Positions 1 through 11,328 of a DNA stretch of 64,000 nucleotides are shown piece after piece. The stretch is from NCBI RefSeq assembly GCF_009730915.1, contig NC_052489.1, positions 23,801,916 to 23,865,915 on the forward strand. The letters run 5' to 3'. This DNA comes from Dioscorea cayenensis subsp. rotundata. Its lineage: Eukaryota; Streptophyta; Magnoliopsida; Dioscoreales; Dioscoreaceae. The notes under the pieces are model-generated. The model was not told the origin of the DNA and made no database searches. It worked only from the letters and a program-made list of their open reading frames with translations. Position 1 is the first letter of the stretch; each line of letters starts with the position of its first letter. A program made the position numbers and the translations under genes.

Positions 1-1388
1 AATAGGCTGAAACATAAGATCTTCCACATCTTAAGAAAAAGTTGTTCTTGGTTTCCCTTCTTTTGAACATTATAGCCTAATAATACAGACCAATATCAAA
101 TTCAAAGCCCTCCATATGGATTAAACAAACAGAAGCAACGTTGATCATCAGAGGTAATAAGCAAAAAAGAAAATTTGATGAAGAAAACAACATCCAAAAA
201 TAGCATATGCTACTAAGATAAGCATCAAAACTTGAAATTTTTTACAAAAAAAAAAAAAAAAAGTGACGATTTGGGAAAGAAGCCCTCACCATAGTCTATT
301 GGTAACTCACCTTAAGTTCACAACTTCCAAAAGCGGAGATAGAAATGAAAAGATGCCCTGGTTAAAATCTAAAAGTTAGAATACCCGATTTAGTTTCTCT
401 TATATAGTTAAAATATTTTTTTTGGTCCTTGCTGTGTGCTTGTAAAAATTTTACAATATAATATTTGAAAATCTAGTCTATTTCTAAATATAAATGATCA
501 CTTATAAAGTATTGATTTCGTTTAGAATATTAAAGAATAAAAGGATCTGTAAGATAAATGGACTCAGAAGGGAACGTAGATTATGGGTTAAAATTTCATT
601 GGATTTGAGTTATTAACATGTGTGTGTATTATTATTATTATTTGGGGATGGGGGATTTATTTGGGTGGAGAAGTGATGTGTGAGGATCATGAGAGGACTA
701 CGATGGGTGATATACATGAGATGCTGGGAGTAGATGGTGGGCGTAGCAATTTTAAATTGGAGAGGGAAGGTTGGAGATGAGAGTAGTTACCCAGCATATA
801 AACAATACAATACTTCTTGTGTTAAGTGTTGATACTTTGGATTTGTTATAGAATGATAAATCTCGATGGAAATGACTTAATCTACACCGTTAGTTTGTCA
901 CCCCAATCCCAAACCCTCTATAAAAAAAACAGGCAGGGTTCTGAATTTCCACCGTGGTGAAGACTGGAGACCGGAGATAATGATCATCAAGGATTAATTC
1001 CAGCAAGGGTGCTGAGGTTTGCTCACAATAAAGAAAATGAGAGACCAACTTGCATTACATTGCCATTAGATGCGTATCATAAGTTTTTATCATATTCCAT
1101 GCTTGGATGAGGTTTAGGAAGAATAGAGTAAAGTAAGCGGAGAAAATGGGAAAAGAAGGAAAGGATATATGCTGGTATATCTTATTTGGGGCGAAGGTAA
1201 ACTAAAGAAAATTTTTGAAAGTAATACAAAAGAGGTTTATATACTGTTATTAGTTATTACTAAAATATCTCTTAAATTTTAAATATTATATTATGATAAA
1301 TAATGGATAAAAAAATTAATTTTAAATAATAATCTCAATTAAGTATTATTAGAAAAATAATTAAGTGACAAATAATTTTATACAACCT

Positions 1389-1511
1389 CATATATATTAG
1401 TAAATATAAATAAAAAATATTTTCATCCAATAAAATTATAAGAAGAGATTCATATATTAGTAAATATAAATAAAAAGATATTTTAATCCAATAAAATTAT
1501 AACAAGAAATT
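1389..1511. repeat. two-copy tandem duplication, unit about 61 bp
   Basis: The block 1389-1450 is repeated at 1451-1511 with a few small differences. Both copies carry attagtaaatataaataaaa and then atccaataaaattata. This is a local head-to-tail duplication in non-coding DNA. Confidence 0.8.
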
Positions 1512-1785
1512 CCAATGGATTTGATGAGAAGAGAGGAAGCTCAATGCTAGAGTTTTTTATTTTTTATTCACTCCTAAAATATAAAAATATTTTTTTTATT
1601 TTCAATAAATTAGCAATAAACATCTTTTTATTTTTTTCATTGTGCACATAAAATAAGATAGGAAATTATTAGGCTATGCCTTGGTTCTTAATATAAAAAT
1701 ATTATTAATTATTACAAAGTTATTATAAAGATGTTTTCATTCATAAACTTATCAATCTTTCTCAACCCTCCAATTTGAAGAGTTA

Positions 1786-1911
1786 AAAATAAAAATAAAA
1801 ATAAAAAAAGTGTTTTCAACCCTCTATTTACCTCCTTAATCTTTACCCTCTCCCACATAAAAATAAAAATAAAAAAGTGTTTTCAACCCTCCATTTACCT
1901 CCAACCCTTCT
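1786..1911. repeat. two-copy tandem duplication, unit about 70 bp
   Basis: An (aaaata)n tract followed by gtgttttcaaccctc and tatttacctcc is repeated about 70 bases later with the same order of parts. It lies just upstream of the PPR gene, so it may sit in its promoter region. Confidence 0.7.
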
Positions 1912-2075
1912 CCCTCGTTAAGATCGTTTGAGAAAACTATCCCAAAAAAAAAACCCCTCTACCCTCACCCCCCCAAGCAAAGGGTTTAGATTCACCAAAG
2001 AGCAGATTTATTATTATTTGGGAACAATATAATTGTATAGAAATTAGCATTAAAAATAGCTTTTTTTACAATGAT

Positions 2076-3470
2076 ATGAAGTTCAAAGGGTTGTTACCGC
2101 GCGCGCGATGCTCGTCTCTTTTGGGAATTTCGTCGAACAAGAAGCAGACAATGCAGATTCACGCTCAGATGATCAAGAACTCTCTCTTGAATGAAGCTGA
2201 AGCAGTTGTTGAGCTGATGGAGAACTACTTTTCAATTAAAGAAGGGGAGGAATACGCGCGTCTTGTGTTTTGGAACTCTGATGCAGCTCTGAAGAATTTG
2301 TCCGCATGGAGTGCTTTGATCCAAAGATGTCACCTTTTTGAGTCACTGCCGCTATATGCGCAGCAAATTAGGATGGGCGTGATGCCAGACAAAACGTCGA
2401 ACATCTGCGTTCTGAGGGCTTGCGCTCGGACTCTGGCTTTGAGAGAGGGCGTCCAAATTCATGCTCAGGTTTTCAAATCTGGGCTTGCTTCCGATATGGC
2501 GCTTCAGACGACATGCATTCATTTCTATGGGAACTGTAGAGATATCGACTCGGCCTATCACTTGTTCGATGAAATGTGTGAGAGAAGTTGTGTGACTTGG
2601 AACGCCATGATGAGCGCGTACTGTCTTTGTTTGCGGGCAAAGAAGGCCCTGGAGTTGTTCAATAGGATGTTGAGAGAGGGAGTGAAGCCAACGGAGAGGA
2701 CAGCGCTGCCGGTGCTGTCTGCGTGCGCGCAGCTTGGCGAGCTTGACAAAGGCACAGCTGCGCATGGCTTCATTTGCAAGGCCATTGTAGATTATCATGA
2801 AGACTTGTTTATAGGAACTGGAATGGTGGACATGTACTCAAAATGTGGGAGTTTGAGCAATGCTAGCAAGGTGTTTGAAGAAATGACACAGAGAAATGTG
2901 TTGGCCTGGACGGTGATGACCGCTGGCTTGGCAATGCATGGGAAGGGCCAAGAGGCGTTGAGAATGCTGGAGAGCATGCAGGAGCAATGTATCATGCCAA
3001 ATGCTGTGACTTTCACTTGCTTGCTAGCTGCTTGTTGCCATGCAGGGCTGGTGCAAGAGGGCCTTCATTTGTTCGAATTAATGCAGATAAGGTTTGGGTT
3101 AAAACCACAAGTGCAACATTATAGTTGTGTCGTCGATCTCCTTGGTCGAACGGGAATGGTCGATGAGGCGTATGATGTTATAAGGAACATGCCAATCGAA
3201 CCTGATGCTGTGGTGTGGAGGACATTGCTTAGTGCTTGCAAGATGCATAATTGTGTGGAGCTGGCAGCCGAGGCGGCAGGAAAACTACTGCAGACGGATC
3301 AGGCTTCTCCGGCGGCAATTGATACATGTGAAGACTTTGTGGCATTATCGAATGTCTATGCATCCGCCGAGCGGTGGGACGATGTTTTAATGGTGAGGAA
3401 GGAGATGAAGAACTTGGGCATACACAATAAGCCGGGTTTCAGTTCTGTTCATGCGCACAGGCTAGATTGA
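2076..3470 (+). CDS. PLS-class pentatricopeptide repeat (PPR) protein, E type
   Basis: A single uninterrupted frame encodes 464 residues. PPR proteins are helical-repeat RNA-binding proteins that mostly act on transcripts in mitochondria or chloroplasts; PLS-class members usually guide C-to-U editing. The repeats show the usual signatures: IHAQMIKN near the start, LFDEMCERSCVTWNAMMSAY about residues 163-182, GTGMVDMYSKCGSL around 247-260, VFEEMTQRNVLAWTVM, then HYSCVVDLLGRTGMVDEAY and PDAVVWRTLLSACKMHN, which mark the start of the E domain. The chain stops after GFSSVHAHRLD, so there is no DYW deaminase domain; an editing role would need a partner supplying it. The first ATG (2076) is the best start because the frame runs straight into repeats. 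Lack of introns is normal for this family. It converges with the DHHC gene, with about 240 bases between stop codons. The exact target RNA cannot be read from sequence. Confidence 0.93.
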   Translation: MKFKGLLPRARCSSLLGISSNKKQTMQIHAQMIKNSLLNEAEAVVELMENYFSIKEGEEYARLVFWNSDAALKNLSAWSALIQRCHLFESLPLYAQQIRMGVMPDKTSNICVLRACARTLALREGVQIHAQVFKSGLASDMALQTTCIHFYGNCRDIDSAYHLFDEMCERSCVTWNAMMSAYCLCLRAKKALELFNRMLREGVKPTERTALPVLSACAQLGELDKGTAAHGFICKAIVDYHEDLFIGTGMVDMYSKCGSLSNASKVFEEMTQRNVLAWTVMTAGLAMHGKGQEALRMLESMQEQCIMPNAVTFTCLLAACCHAGLVQEGLHLFELMQIRFGLKPQVQHYSCVVDLLGRTGMVDEAYDVIRNMPIEPDAVVWRTLLSACKMHNCVELAAEAAGKLLQTDQASPAAIDTCEDFVALSNVYASAERWDDVLMVRKEMKNLGIHNKPGFSSVHAHRLD

Positions 3471-3709
3471 GATTTCATTGTAATATATAATACTGAAATT
3501 CAATTGACAGAGAACATCTTGAACTCATTCTGCTTGTATTGAGTTCAAACTTCAGGCTTCAATAGTTTTCGTGATCTATCAATGAAGAAAACAAGATCAC
3601 ATTTGAATCTACAGGTTTCAAAAATGATACAGAAATTAAAAGTTACACTAAATTACAATCTCCCTACTTGTTTCTAGTAGGCGAACAAGATAATACAATG
3701 GTGTACTTG

Positions 3710-6051
3710 CTATGATTCGGTCATTTTCCCATTCTCTGTGTTGATTTCAGCAGTCAATGCTTGTATATCATCTAGTGTTGCTTGTTCACGGTTGGTCTTG
3801 CTTTCGGTGATGATCAAATGTGATGGTTGCGGGTCACAACCCTCTGATACTCTCATGCTGCCAATCTCACTCTGTATGTCTTCAAGTTCTTCCTCTGCCA
3901 CGGCATGCCGTTTCCCACCCATCTCTAAGTCAACACTTGTTTTTGGAGGACTTGAGACTTGTCCCGGAGGGAGTGAAGAGAAAGGTGTTGAGTGATTTTT
4001 TACTGTGGCTCGGAAATCATTCTTGGAGCTAGGAATCTCGGAGAAGAAGGTCTCCATAAAATTTCTCATCCATCCTTGGTTATATGGATTAGTCTTCTTG
4101 TCATAACGGTATCGGAAATTCTCATAGGTTGTCTGCAGGATGATTTCCAAATTAGTCAGAATCCGGAAATACAAAGCAGGAAGAAATGGGAGCTCATGAT
4201 GATAGATAACCTGATTGGTGCTAATTAAGTAGAGGTGAAACGCTGTCAATCCTCCGACAAACCACGCCGCTACAAATGTGTAGAGGATAAGAATGGCAGA
4301 AAAAGGGGACCTCAGAATCGCTCTCCACAGACTACATTCATTTGTGTCCATTATCTTCTTTAGATTAACGCAGCAAAACGTAAAGACATACAGGCAAAGC
4401 AAGGTTGTGGAGGACACGAACATGAAGAAGAACCGGTAATTTCTCTGCACAGAGAAGTGATTTAAAGAAAAGTTATGTACCAAGTCATCGATAAAAACAC
4501 CCAATAGAATATACATCCTTCATTAAATTCAATGTATAATTGATACAGGAATTTGAGATTAATAGAGCCTTTTATACCCAAAATGTGTGTTTTAATAAGC
4601 AAAAAGTATAAGATAATTACTTCACTCTTGGCTTACAGAACATGGTGCAAAGGCGAAGATACACTGGTGGATGCGTGTGTTTCAACTGTAAAGCATCCTT
4701 TATACGATTATATCTGACCATGAATAAAATAAGATACTGCATGATGAAGAAATAAAGCAAAATTAAACTCACTTTTCCGATGCACTGCCCAACCCAAGGA
4801 CAGTGATGATCGAACCGCTCAACACAGTTGTTGCAGATAGAACAATGGGAGCATCGTGGAGGCCGATATAGCATGCATGTGTGGCAATATTTGACCTTTA
4901 CTGTAATCCCATTCACAAGGGCATCCTTTGTTGGCGGCAAACTTAATGAACCACGCTGATTTCCCACCAATTCGGATTCAGTATCATTATCTGGCTCTGG
5001 AGGATGTGCATTACGAGGAATAATGCCGGGATCCCTTGCAGATGTGAATACAAGAAGAAACAGAACCTACATTGTCAATTTAAAATTAATGAACCAACAT
5101 AAGAAATGAAATACTATAGCCAATCTGTCAATTTCAGGGAGAATATTAATAAATTAATAGCATTACGTACATATATTGTAAAGACAACACCGATAGCCAT
5201 TATCAGATATCCACGATGGTGAGGGAATTCATTAATCAGCCTTTGTGAGACAAACACTGTGAATAGGATCATTGGAATTACAATAAGAAATACTGTGAGA
5301 ACCATTGACTTCACATCTGGTCCAAAGATAAGCCTTCCACCTAGGAGGAACCTCTGCAAGATAATTTAAGAGGCTGAGAAAATGAATATGAACTTCATAT
5401 GCATTTACATCATTCCTAGACAGAAACCAAAAATACTTCCCAACTAAACAAATCAGATGAGAGAGCCCAAATTATCACTGTACCGACAATATGCTAGCAT
5501 GAATCAGTATCATAACCTCAATCATTCAATATAGAACCGAAAGCAAATTGCGTTCTTTTAACAGTGGTTGAGCAAGATTTCTGGCTTTATTATGAAAGAG
5601 TGGCGACAAAGGAAAAATAGAGGCCGGAAGTCATCGGCAAGAAAGGAAAATCTTATGCTTATGAAGGAAGGGTTTTCTCTAACATTTGCCAATCAAATCA
5701 TCCTGGTTACAATAACTCTTGCTTCTGGCATAAAAAAGCAAACTTTAAGCTAAAAACCAGTATGCATTAGAGATTGTTAGATTGGCAGCGAGTATTAGAA
5801 ATTTGCTCAATCCTCACATCGAACCATAACCATCAAGACGCATCCCAAATTATTCACAACTCCTATAAAAACTATTCCAGTCAACTTCACATGAATGTTA
5901 GGCAAATGAAAAAGAAGGAAAAAAAGGGGAAAAGAATGAACTTTACATTGTTTCCTTTCCAGACTTGATAAACAAACTTAGCAGATCCATCAGCCTCAAT
6001 AATGTTCCTTTTCGATTCAGAGAGTTTAGCAGTGTGTGGAGCTGCACACAT
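3710..6051 (-). CDS. DHHC-type protein S-acyltransferase (palmitoyltransferase), 5 coding exons
   Basis: I assemble five exons on the minus strand: 6051-5947, 5353-5171, 5066-4773, 4444-4211 and 4132-3710, all joined in phase 0 by GT-AG introns, giving about 412 residues. The enzyme transfers palmitate to cysteines of membrane-associated proteins. Exon 1 has YQVWKGNN, exon 2 continues with [16 protein letters not shown] and two membrane segments. Exon 3 carries the cysteine-rich domain, with [20 protein letters not shown] followed by the catalytic D-H-H-C in [13 protein letters not shown]. Exon 4 gives RNYRFFF plus two more membrane segments, and exon 5 starts with the conserved [11 protein letters not shown]. 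The catalytic motif is intact. The C-terminal tail is soluble and poorly conserved, as usual. The last intron (4133-4210) is 78 bases, a multiple of three, without stop codons. Start choice: the ATG gives [15 protein letters not shown], typical of this plant subfamily. Confidence 0.92.
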
Positions 6052-6600
6052 CTTACCCTCTATTCACTGATCAATGATGCTTCATGAAGTGCCTCGCATT
6101 GCCCCCTCCAAAGCTTCCAATCTACTGAAAAAACACCAAAAAAACAAAAATCAATCAACAAAATAACTATAGAAACAAATTGCACAAAAAAAAAAGGAAC
6201 TTTTTGAGAACAGAGATTTGATTTAAGAACGCCAAGAGAATAATATTGAGAAATTTAAAGAGACTAAAGAAGAACCTTTTCAAGCATAAAAGACAGCAAA
6301 GAATGCAAATAGGTCAGCTTTAAGAGCAATGAAAGCATAAAAAAGCACATTTTCAACAAAAGCGAAGCTGCATTGCTTCCATACCTCGGGTAACTCGAGC
6401 TCCGGCAACGGATCAGGTCAACGCCGGTCGGCTAGCCGGCGGAGGAGGAAGAGGAGTCAGTGATCACTGCGAGGGTTTAGGTTGCGATTTAACGAAGGAA
6501 TCAGGAACGGATCGGCGCCGGAGTAAAACGGATCTTCGCGGTCATCGGAGAGGGAATCCTAGATCCGATAATGTCTCGCCCGACTCCGAAATTCAGAAAG
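6052..6600 (-). promoter_or_regulatory. 5' leader with intron and promoter edge of the DHHC gene
   Basis: On the minus strand a GC-rich leader ends at about 6385 with a CGAG|GTAT donor. A good acceptor (TTTTCAG, exon from 6124) sits just before the start codon at 6051. This suggests a leader intron at 6125-6384. The GC-rich block 6400-6600 is the likely first exon and core promoter. Inferred from splice signals only. Confidence 0.5.
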
Positions 6601-7281
6601 CGATTGGGATTTAGAACAATGATTATTAGTATTATTATTATCATAATAATTAAGCTTAAATACACAGCCAAAACCACCCTTGATTAATTAAACTTTATTT
6701 TAAAGGGAGTTTTGTTATGATTTATGTAATATAATTATGTAATCACTAATCACAAACAAAGTTATTTATTCAAGTGGAATTCAAATTTTTTTATGTACTT
6801 AAAAAAACTGCCATTTAATAAAAATAGTCATTTTACAAAATTTTTAAAAAAATTTTTAACACATCACATACAGTGATAAAATAATATCTCACACACATGA
6901 TCACATGCTATTTGTTTGGATAAATATAACGCCGAATTCTCATAAAATTATTCTCGAGGAGTCACTCCCAATGATCAAAAGAAGTCTTAATTTGGTGCGA
7001 CCCCTACTCTTTACTCTTTAAAAATCAAGTAACTCGTCAAGTGATCCTTTCTAACGCAACCTGATCTGCAAACAACGTTTAATGTAGTCTTTTTGTTTTT
7101 ACCTTCTTTTACTTTCAATTATCATTTGTGTTTTATCGCCGGACACTTAGTTTCTTTTTGTTAGCTTATGTCCTGTTTTATACTGATTTTTCTATTTAAC
7201 AAAAAGTGATTCATCCTATCAACAAATTAAAATAATATATATAATTAAATAATTAACAAAATTATATTTATGTTATTATAA

Positions 7282-7316
<35 letters not shown>

Positions 7317-7574
7317 GCCCACGGCCGCCCGAACACGTGAGTTATTCGCATTTGCTTAAAAAAAAAAATTTATCTTCGGGGACATGCTTAAATTGAAAGC
7401 AGCACAACTAGCAAGAGGAATATTTATATTTCATATCCGCATTGCTTTATTCCATCATTTCAGCCAATAATTTTATTCCTCACCACTAACACATATTTTT
7501 TATAAAGGAGATAGGAAGAGAAAACTGATTAAATGAGTGGAATATAAATGTGAAACTAAAAAAAAGAAGGAAAA
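6601..7574. other. AT-rich intergenic DNA with (ATT)n
   Basis: No gene is visible. The region separates the divergent DHHC and RRM genes and so holds both promoters. It contains a pure (ATT)n microsatellite at about 7282-7316, followed by a short GC-rich patch at 7317-7340. Confidence 0.5.
7282..7316. repeat. (ATT)n microsatellite
   Basis: About eleven uninterrupted att units upstream of the small RRM gene. Confidence 0.9.
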
Positions 7575-8022
7575 ATGAGAATGTTAGATCTAACAGTGAG
7601 AGTACTTGATTTGTCACCCAAGGCAACAGTTGAAGATCTCACCATCTTCTTCTCATACTGTGGATCCATAGAAGAAATCAAGCTTAACTGGTGATTGATT
7701 ATTAATTCATTGTTTCTTGTTTCTCTCTTGTCTTCATGATGTTCAAAATGATCTTTTAAATAATGTCTTTAATTGTTAAATAATTCAGGATTGGAAATGA
7801 GTCCAAGATGGCTTATGTTACATTCAAGCAACCTTTTGCTCATCAAGCTGCACTTCTCTTGAATGTAAGAATTCATTAGTGTGTGTTCACAAATCACTGA
7901 AAATTAGATAAAATTTATAATTCCTCTAGTGCTGTGTTTTCAATAATCAGGATGCTGTCATACTAGATAAACAAGTTCAGATACAGCCACTGAAGCATTT
8001 CACAAGCATTCCAATCAAATAA
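7575..8022 (+). CDS. small RRM-domain protein (87 aa), 3 exons
   Basis: Three exons, 7575-7690, 7789-7864 and 7951-8022, join through GT-AG introns to an 87-residue protein that is little more than one RNA-recognition motif. Visible are the first strand VRVLDLSPKATVEDLTIFF, the glycine turn YCGSIEEIKL, the RNP1-like strand SKMAYVTFKQPFAHQAALLL and a final VILDKQVQIQPL. The layout resembles the plant family of short RRM proteins related to the binding partner of ACD11, but here the usual long C-terminal tail is missing. RNP1 is weak (MAYVTF has no aromatic at the first key position), so RNA binding is uncertain. Intron 1 is phase 2, intron 2 phase 0. It may be a short but real gene or a shortened copy of a longer family member; the clean splice sites and intact frame favour a functional gene. 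Confidence 0.72.
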
Positions 8023-8460
8023 TGTTGTTCAAAAACCATAAAGAACAATGAGGACAAAGTATGTCTTCAGCTCATCTGACTCTTAATTTTGTTGTTTTCT
8101 TTTTATAATGTAATTAAACAAGCTGTGCAGACATTGGTCATGGTATGAAGAGTAGTAGCTAGCTGTATCTGAGAGAGAAGTTAAGTTCTGGCTGCTTGAA
8201 AGAGTTTCAAAGTCTATGGCCCTCTCTTAGCTAGAGTCAAAGGAGAACATAGAGAACAACTCATGCATTATGAATCAAAGATGTTACAGAAAGTCAATTA
8301 ATTTTAATGCACATGCTATGAATGGAAGAAGATCAATTACACTAGCTCAAACAAAACAATGATAAATAAGTTTGAAAATCAACCTAAATTATACATGCAC
8401 ATTATGTCTTTCTATATTACAATTTACAACATATATGCATATGCTCAAATTAAGTTGGTA

Positions 8461-8554
8461 CTAAATATCATCATTAGAAAATCTCACCGGAGATGATGAT
8501 GTTGCCTTCTTCGCTGTCTCAGAATGCTGTCTTCTCCTTGGTGGCTTGAGAATG
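8461..8554 (-). other. orphan terminal-exon candidate
   Basis: On the minus strand a strong acceptor (CATCTTTGCAG) is followed by an open frame entered at phase 2 that runs 30 codons to a TAG. It starts with ILKPPRRRQHSETAKK and ends PVRFSNDDI. This reads like the basic, serine-rich C-terminus of a real protein. I do not recognise the family. The rest of the gene would lie at higher coordinates, where a LINE has inserted (8960-11315), but I could not find matching upstream exons. Confidence 0.35.
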
Positions 8555-8682
8555 CTGCAAAGATGGACTGAACGTTAAGTATGTTTTGTGCTAGTGTTGC
8601 ACTAATTGAAGTAGCCATCAACCAAGCTTATAAGAAAGGTAATCCTGTGACTGTAAATAAGTGGAGGATGGAATGTAATATA

Positions 8683-8702
8683 TATATATATATATATATA
8701 TG
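8683..8702. repeat. (TA)n microsatellite
   Basis: About ten ta units in intergenic DNA left of the first LINE. Confidence 0.85.
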
Positions 8703-8946
8703 AGTTATTAGTCTTTTAACTATTGCCAAAATTTTGAGTATCAGAAATGAATGGGATAGCATTACGTACGATCAAAGCTGGAATATCACAGGAATAAGAG
8801 AGGATGAATATATATGACTTTACTGGTGAGTTAGCTGTTAGCTAAACTAATCTCATATCTGCTGAATATAGAAACACGTCTTGAATGAGAGAGTAACATA
8901 ATATCAAAGCTAACATAACATAATTTAGGAAAAATAACAAACTAAC

Positions 8947-11328
8947 AAATTACATGTGCTTGCAGACTTTAGACCCATTAGCCTCATCAACTCCACCTGT
9001 AAAATCATCTCCAAGATTCTTGCCAATAGACTTAGTGAGATTATTAATTTACTGGTGGACGACTCTCAAACTGGTTTTATCAAGAGCAGATGCATTGCGG
9101 ATAATATTGTTGGAGCTCAAGAAGTCATTTTCAATTTGCAAAAACGGAAATGTCTCGGTTACATCTTTAAAGTGGACTTTGCAAAAGCTTTCGATACTCT
9201 TGATTGGAACTTTCTCCTTGAAGTACTTGCTGCCAGAGGATTTGGACCTAAATGGCTTTCTTGGGTTTATTCCATCCTTAGCACTGCCAAGACCCAATTC
9301 ATCATTAACGGCACTACTCAAGGTTATATCCGATGTAAAAGAGGTTTGAGGCAAGGTGATCCACTCTCTCCCTTACTTTTTGCCCTTGCCTCTGATGTCC
9401 TTAGTGCTATGTTTTATCACGCACTAAAATCCAAAGTCCTTATAGGCGTCCCCTTAAATCAAACCGATAACATTTGTCATCTCCAATACGCAGACGATCT
9501 CCTTATCTTTTCCGCTGGTGGACAAGAAGACCTTCAAATAATCAAATTGATTCTTTATCTTTATGAGGGTTCTTCTGGCTTAGCAATCAACTTCTCTAAA
9601 AGCTGTTTGTTCTCCTCTAATTATGGCTTTCAACCTCATCTTTCTTCTGCTAAAATTCTTAGCTGTTCCAGGAACTGCCTCCCGATCACCTACCTTGGGG
9701 TCCCTCTCTCTGGTCGAAGACCCAAACGAATGGATTGGGCAAGCTCATTGGCATGGTTCGCACTCGTCTCTCTTCTTGGAAAACAAATTACTTATGCCTG
9801 GGAGGACGCCTAACTCTTATCAATTCTGTCCTTACTACCGTCCCAGTTTATTGGATGTCGGTTTTCAAACTCCCTATCTGGGTGATCCTGGAAATTGATA
9901 AAATCCGGCGCGATTTTCTTTGGAAAGGGCCCGAACTGAGCTCTAAAGGCGTTAGGCTCATCGCCTGGAACAGAATCACTAGACCTCGCAACATGGGAGG
10001 CTGGGGAATCCTCAATCTCCAACATTTTAACAATGCTCTCCTTGGAAAATGGTGGTGGAAACTTTCCCATAATCCAAATTGTGGTTGGGCTAAAATCATC
10101 CAAGCTAACTACTCTGTTAGAGACCCATATGGAGCTTTGTTTCATTCCCCTCCTAAAAATAAATCCTTCTTTTGGGCGGGAGTGACTACCATTCTGCCAT
10201 CATTTAGATTTTGTATCACGAAAGCCATAAATAACGGGGCTAACACTTTTCTCTGGTTTGATCGATGACACAATGGGATTTTACTTAAAGACCTCTGGCC
10301 TATTCTTTTCTCTGATTGTGCTGATCCTTGGATTACCATCAGACATTTCCATCAACGCCTTCTTAATCCAGAATCTTTATTTCCCTCTGCCCCTGCTGAA
10401 TCCCTTTCTGCCCTCCTTGATATTATTCCTGAGTGCTCCCATAATCAAGACGACACCCTCATTTGGGCACTTGAAAAAAATGGTAATCTCTCAGTCAAAT
10501 CGTTTTATAGATTTCTCATTGATGGTGGGCTCCGCTGCCCACTTTACTCAAATTTCTGGAAAATTCGTTGCCCCAGTAAAGTCACTCTGTTCTGCTAGCT
10601 AGCTGGAGAGGACAAAATTCTCACTCTCACTAATCTTTTCAAGAAAGGTTTCAACTTTCAAAATTCCACTGATACTTGTGTCCTCTGCCATAACGCCTCT
10701 GAAAACATTCAGCATCTTTTTCTTGACTGCGATTTTACTAAACAAATTTGGACTTTCTTTCTTCATGCCTTAGATTCAAATTTCCTCCCATTTTCAATAC
10801 AGTTGTTGTGGTCCAAATGGCTACCCTCTATTGGCTCTCAGTACCGAACTCTCTGGGACCTTGTCTCCCGTGCTGTCCTTTAGAATATATGGATTGAAAG
10901 AAACACTCGTATCTTCCAATTAAATGCTTTGCCAAACATTAATATTATCTTTAAAACTACTAATATGCTTCTTTCCTGGTTTTCAACAGCTGATGATAGT
11001 CATCAACAATCACTCAATGAAGCTTCTCAGAAAATTAAGCGCTCCCTCAGCTTCCTTAGCGCTAGAGACTCCGACCCTGCTGGCGATCATGCTCATGACA
11101 TAGCTCAGGAGTAGTTGCTCCTACTTCTGTCTAGACAGGCCTGAGTTGCCAGATGGTGCCTTCCGCCTCTCTAGACTCCCCTCTTGTTATTCTGCTTTTT
11201 TGTATTTTCTGTTGTGTGTGTTGTACCCCCTCACTTCTGGTGAGAGGCTTTGGTTATGTACTGTTTCTTTCCTTTTCAATAAATCTGTGGTTTATCCACA
11301 TTTATTTAAAAAAAAAAATTACATGTGC
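8947..11328 (+). mobile_element. 5'-truncated LINE (non-LTR retrotransposon) with 13-bp target duplication
   Basis: The body (8960 to about 11315) encodes reverse transcriptase in the plus direction and ends in a short A tail after a conserved 3' end (gtggtttatccac). The 13-base string aaattacatgtgc occurs immediately before the element (8947-8959) and immediately after the A tail (11316-11328). This is the footprint of target-primed insertion. The element begins inside the reverse transcriptase domain, so the endonuclease and everything upstream are missing, the usual result of incomplete reverse transcription. Confidence 0.93.
8960..11114 (+). pseudogene. LINE reverse transcriptase relic
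   Basis: The frame from 8960 starts at DFRPISLINSTCKIISKILA and keeps the polymerase motifs VDFAKAFDTLDW, GLRQGDPLSPLLFAL and the catalytic YADD (LQYADDLLIF). Near 9740 the frame shifts; the homologous reading continues in the frame holding GGRLTLINSVLTTVPVYWMS. A stop follows at 10266-10268, and more stops interrupt the C-terminal zinc-binding part, still recognisable as DTCVLCHNASENIQHLFLDC around 10670-10730. It cannot make an active enzyme. The YADD form and sequence differ from the FADD element at 19.2 kb, so they belong to different lineages. Confidence 0.9.

Larger units (their letters stand above)
1..2075. other. AT-rich intergenic or UTR DNA, no gene supported
   Basis: I see no convincing coding region here. 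The DNA is AT-rich with an A tract near 246-262 and two local tandem duplications (listed separately). Around 900-1060 the base composition is more balanced, which could be the transcribed edge of a gene to the left, but no open frame or splice pair supports that. The last 100 bases before the PPR start codon are its likely promoter and leader. Confidence 0.4.

Noticed and set aside
2352-2798. 148-residue frame on the minus strand inside the first PPR gene
   Set aside because: It is the antisense shadow of the PPR coding region, with no domain or splice support.
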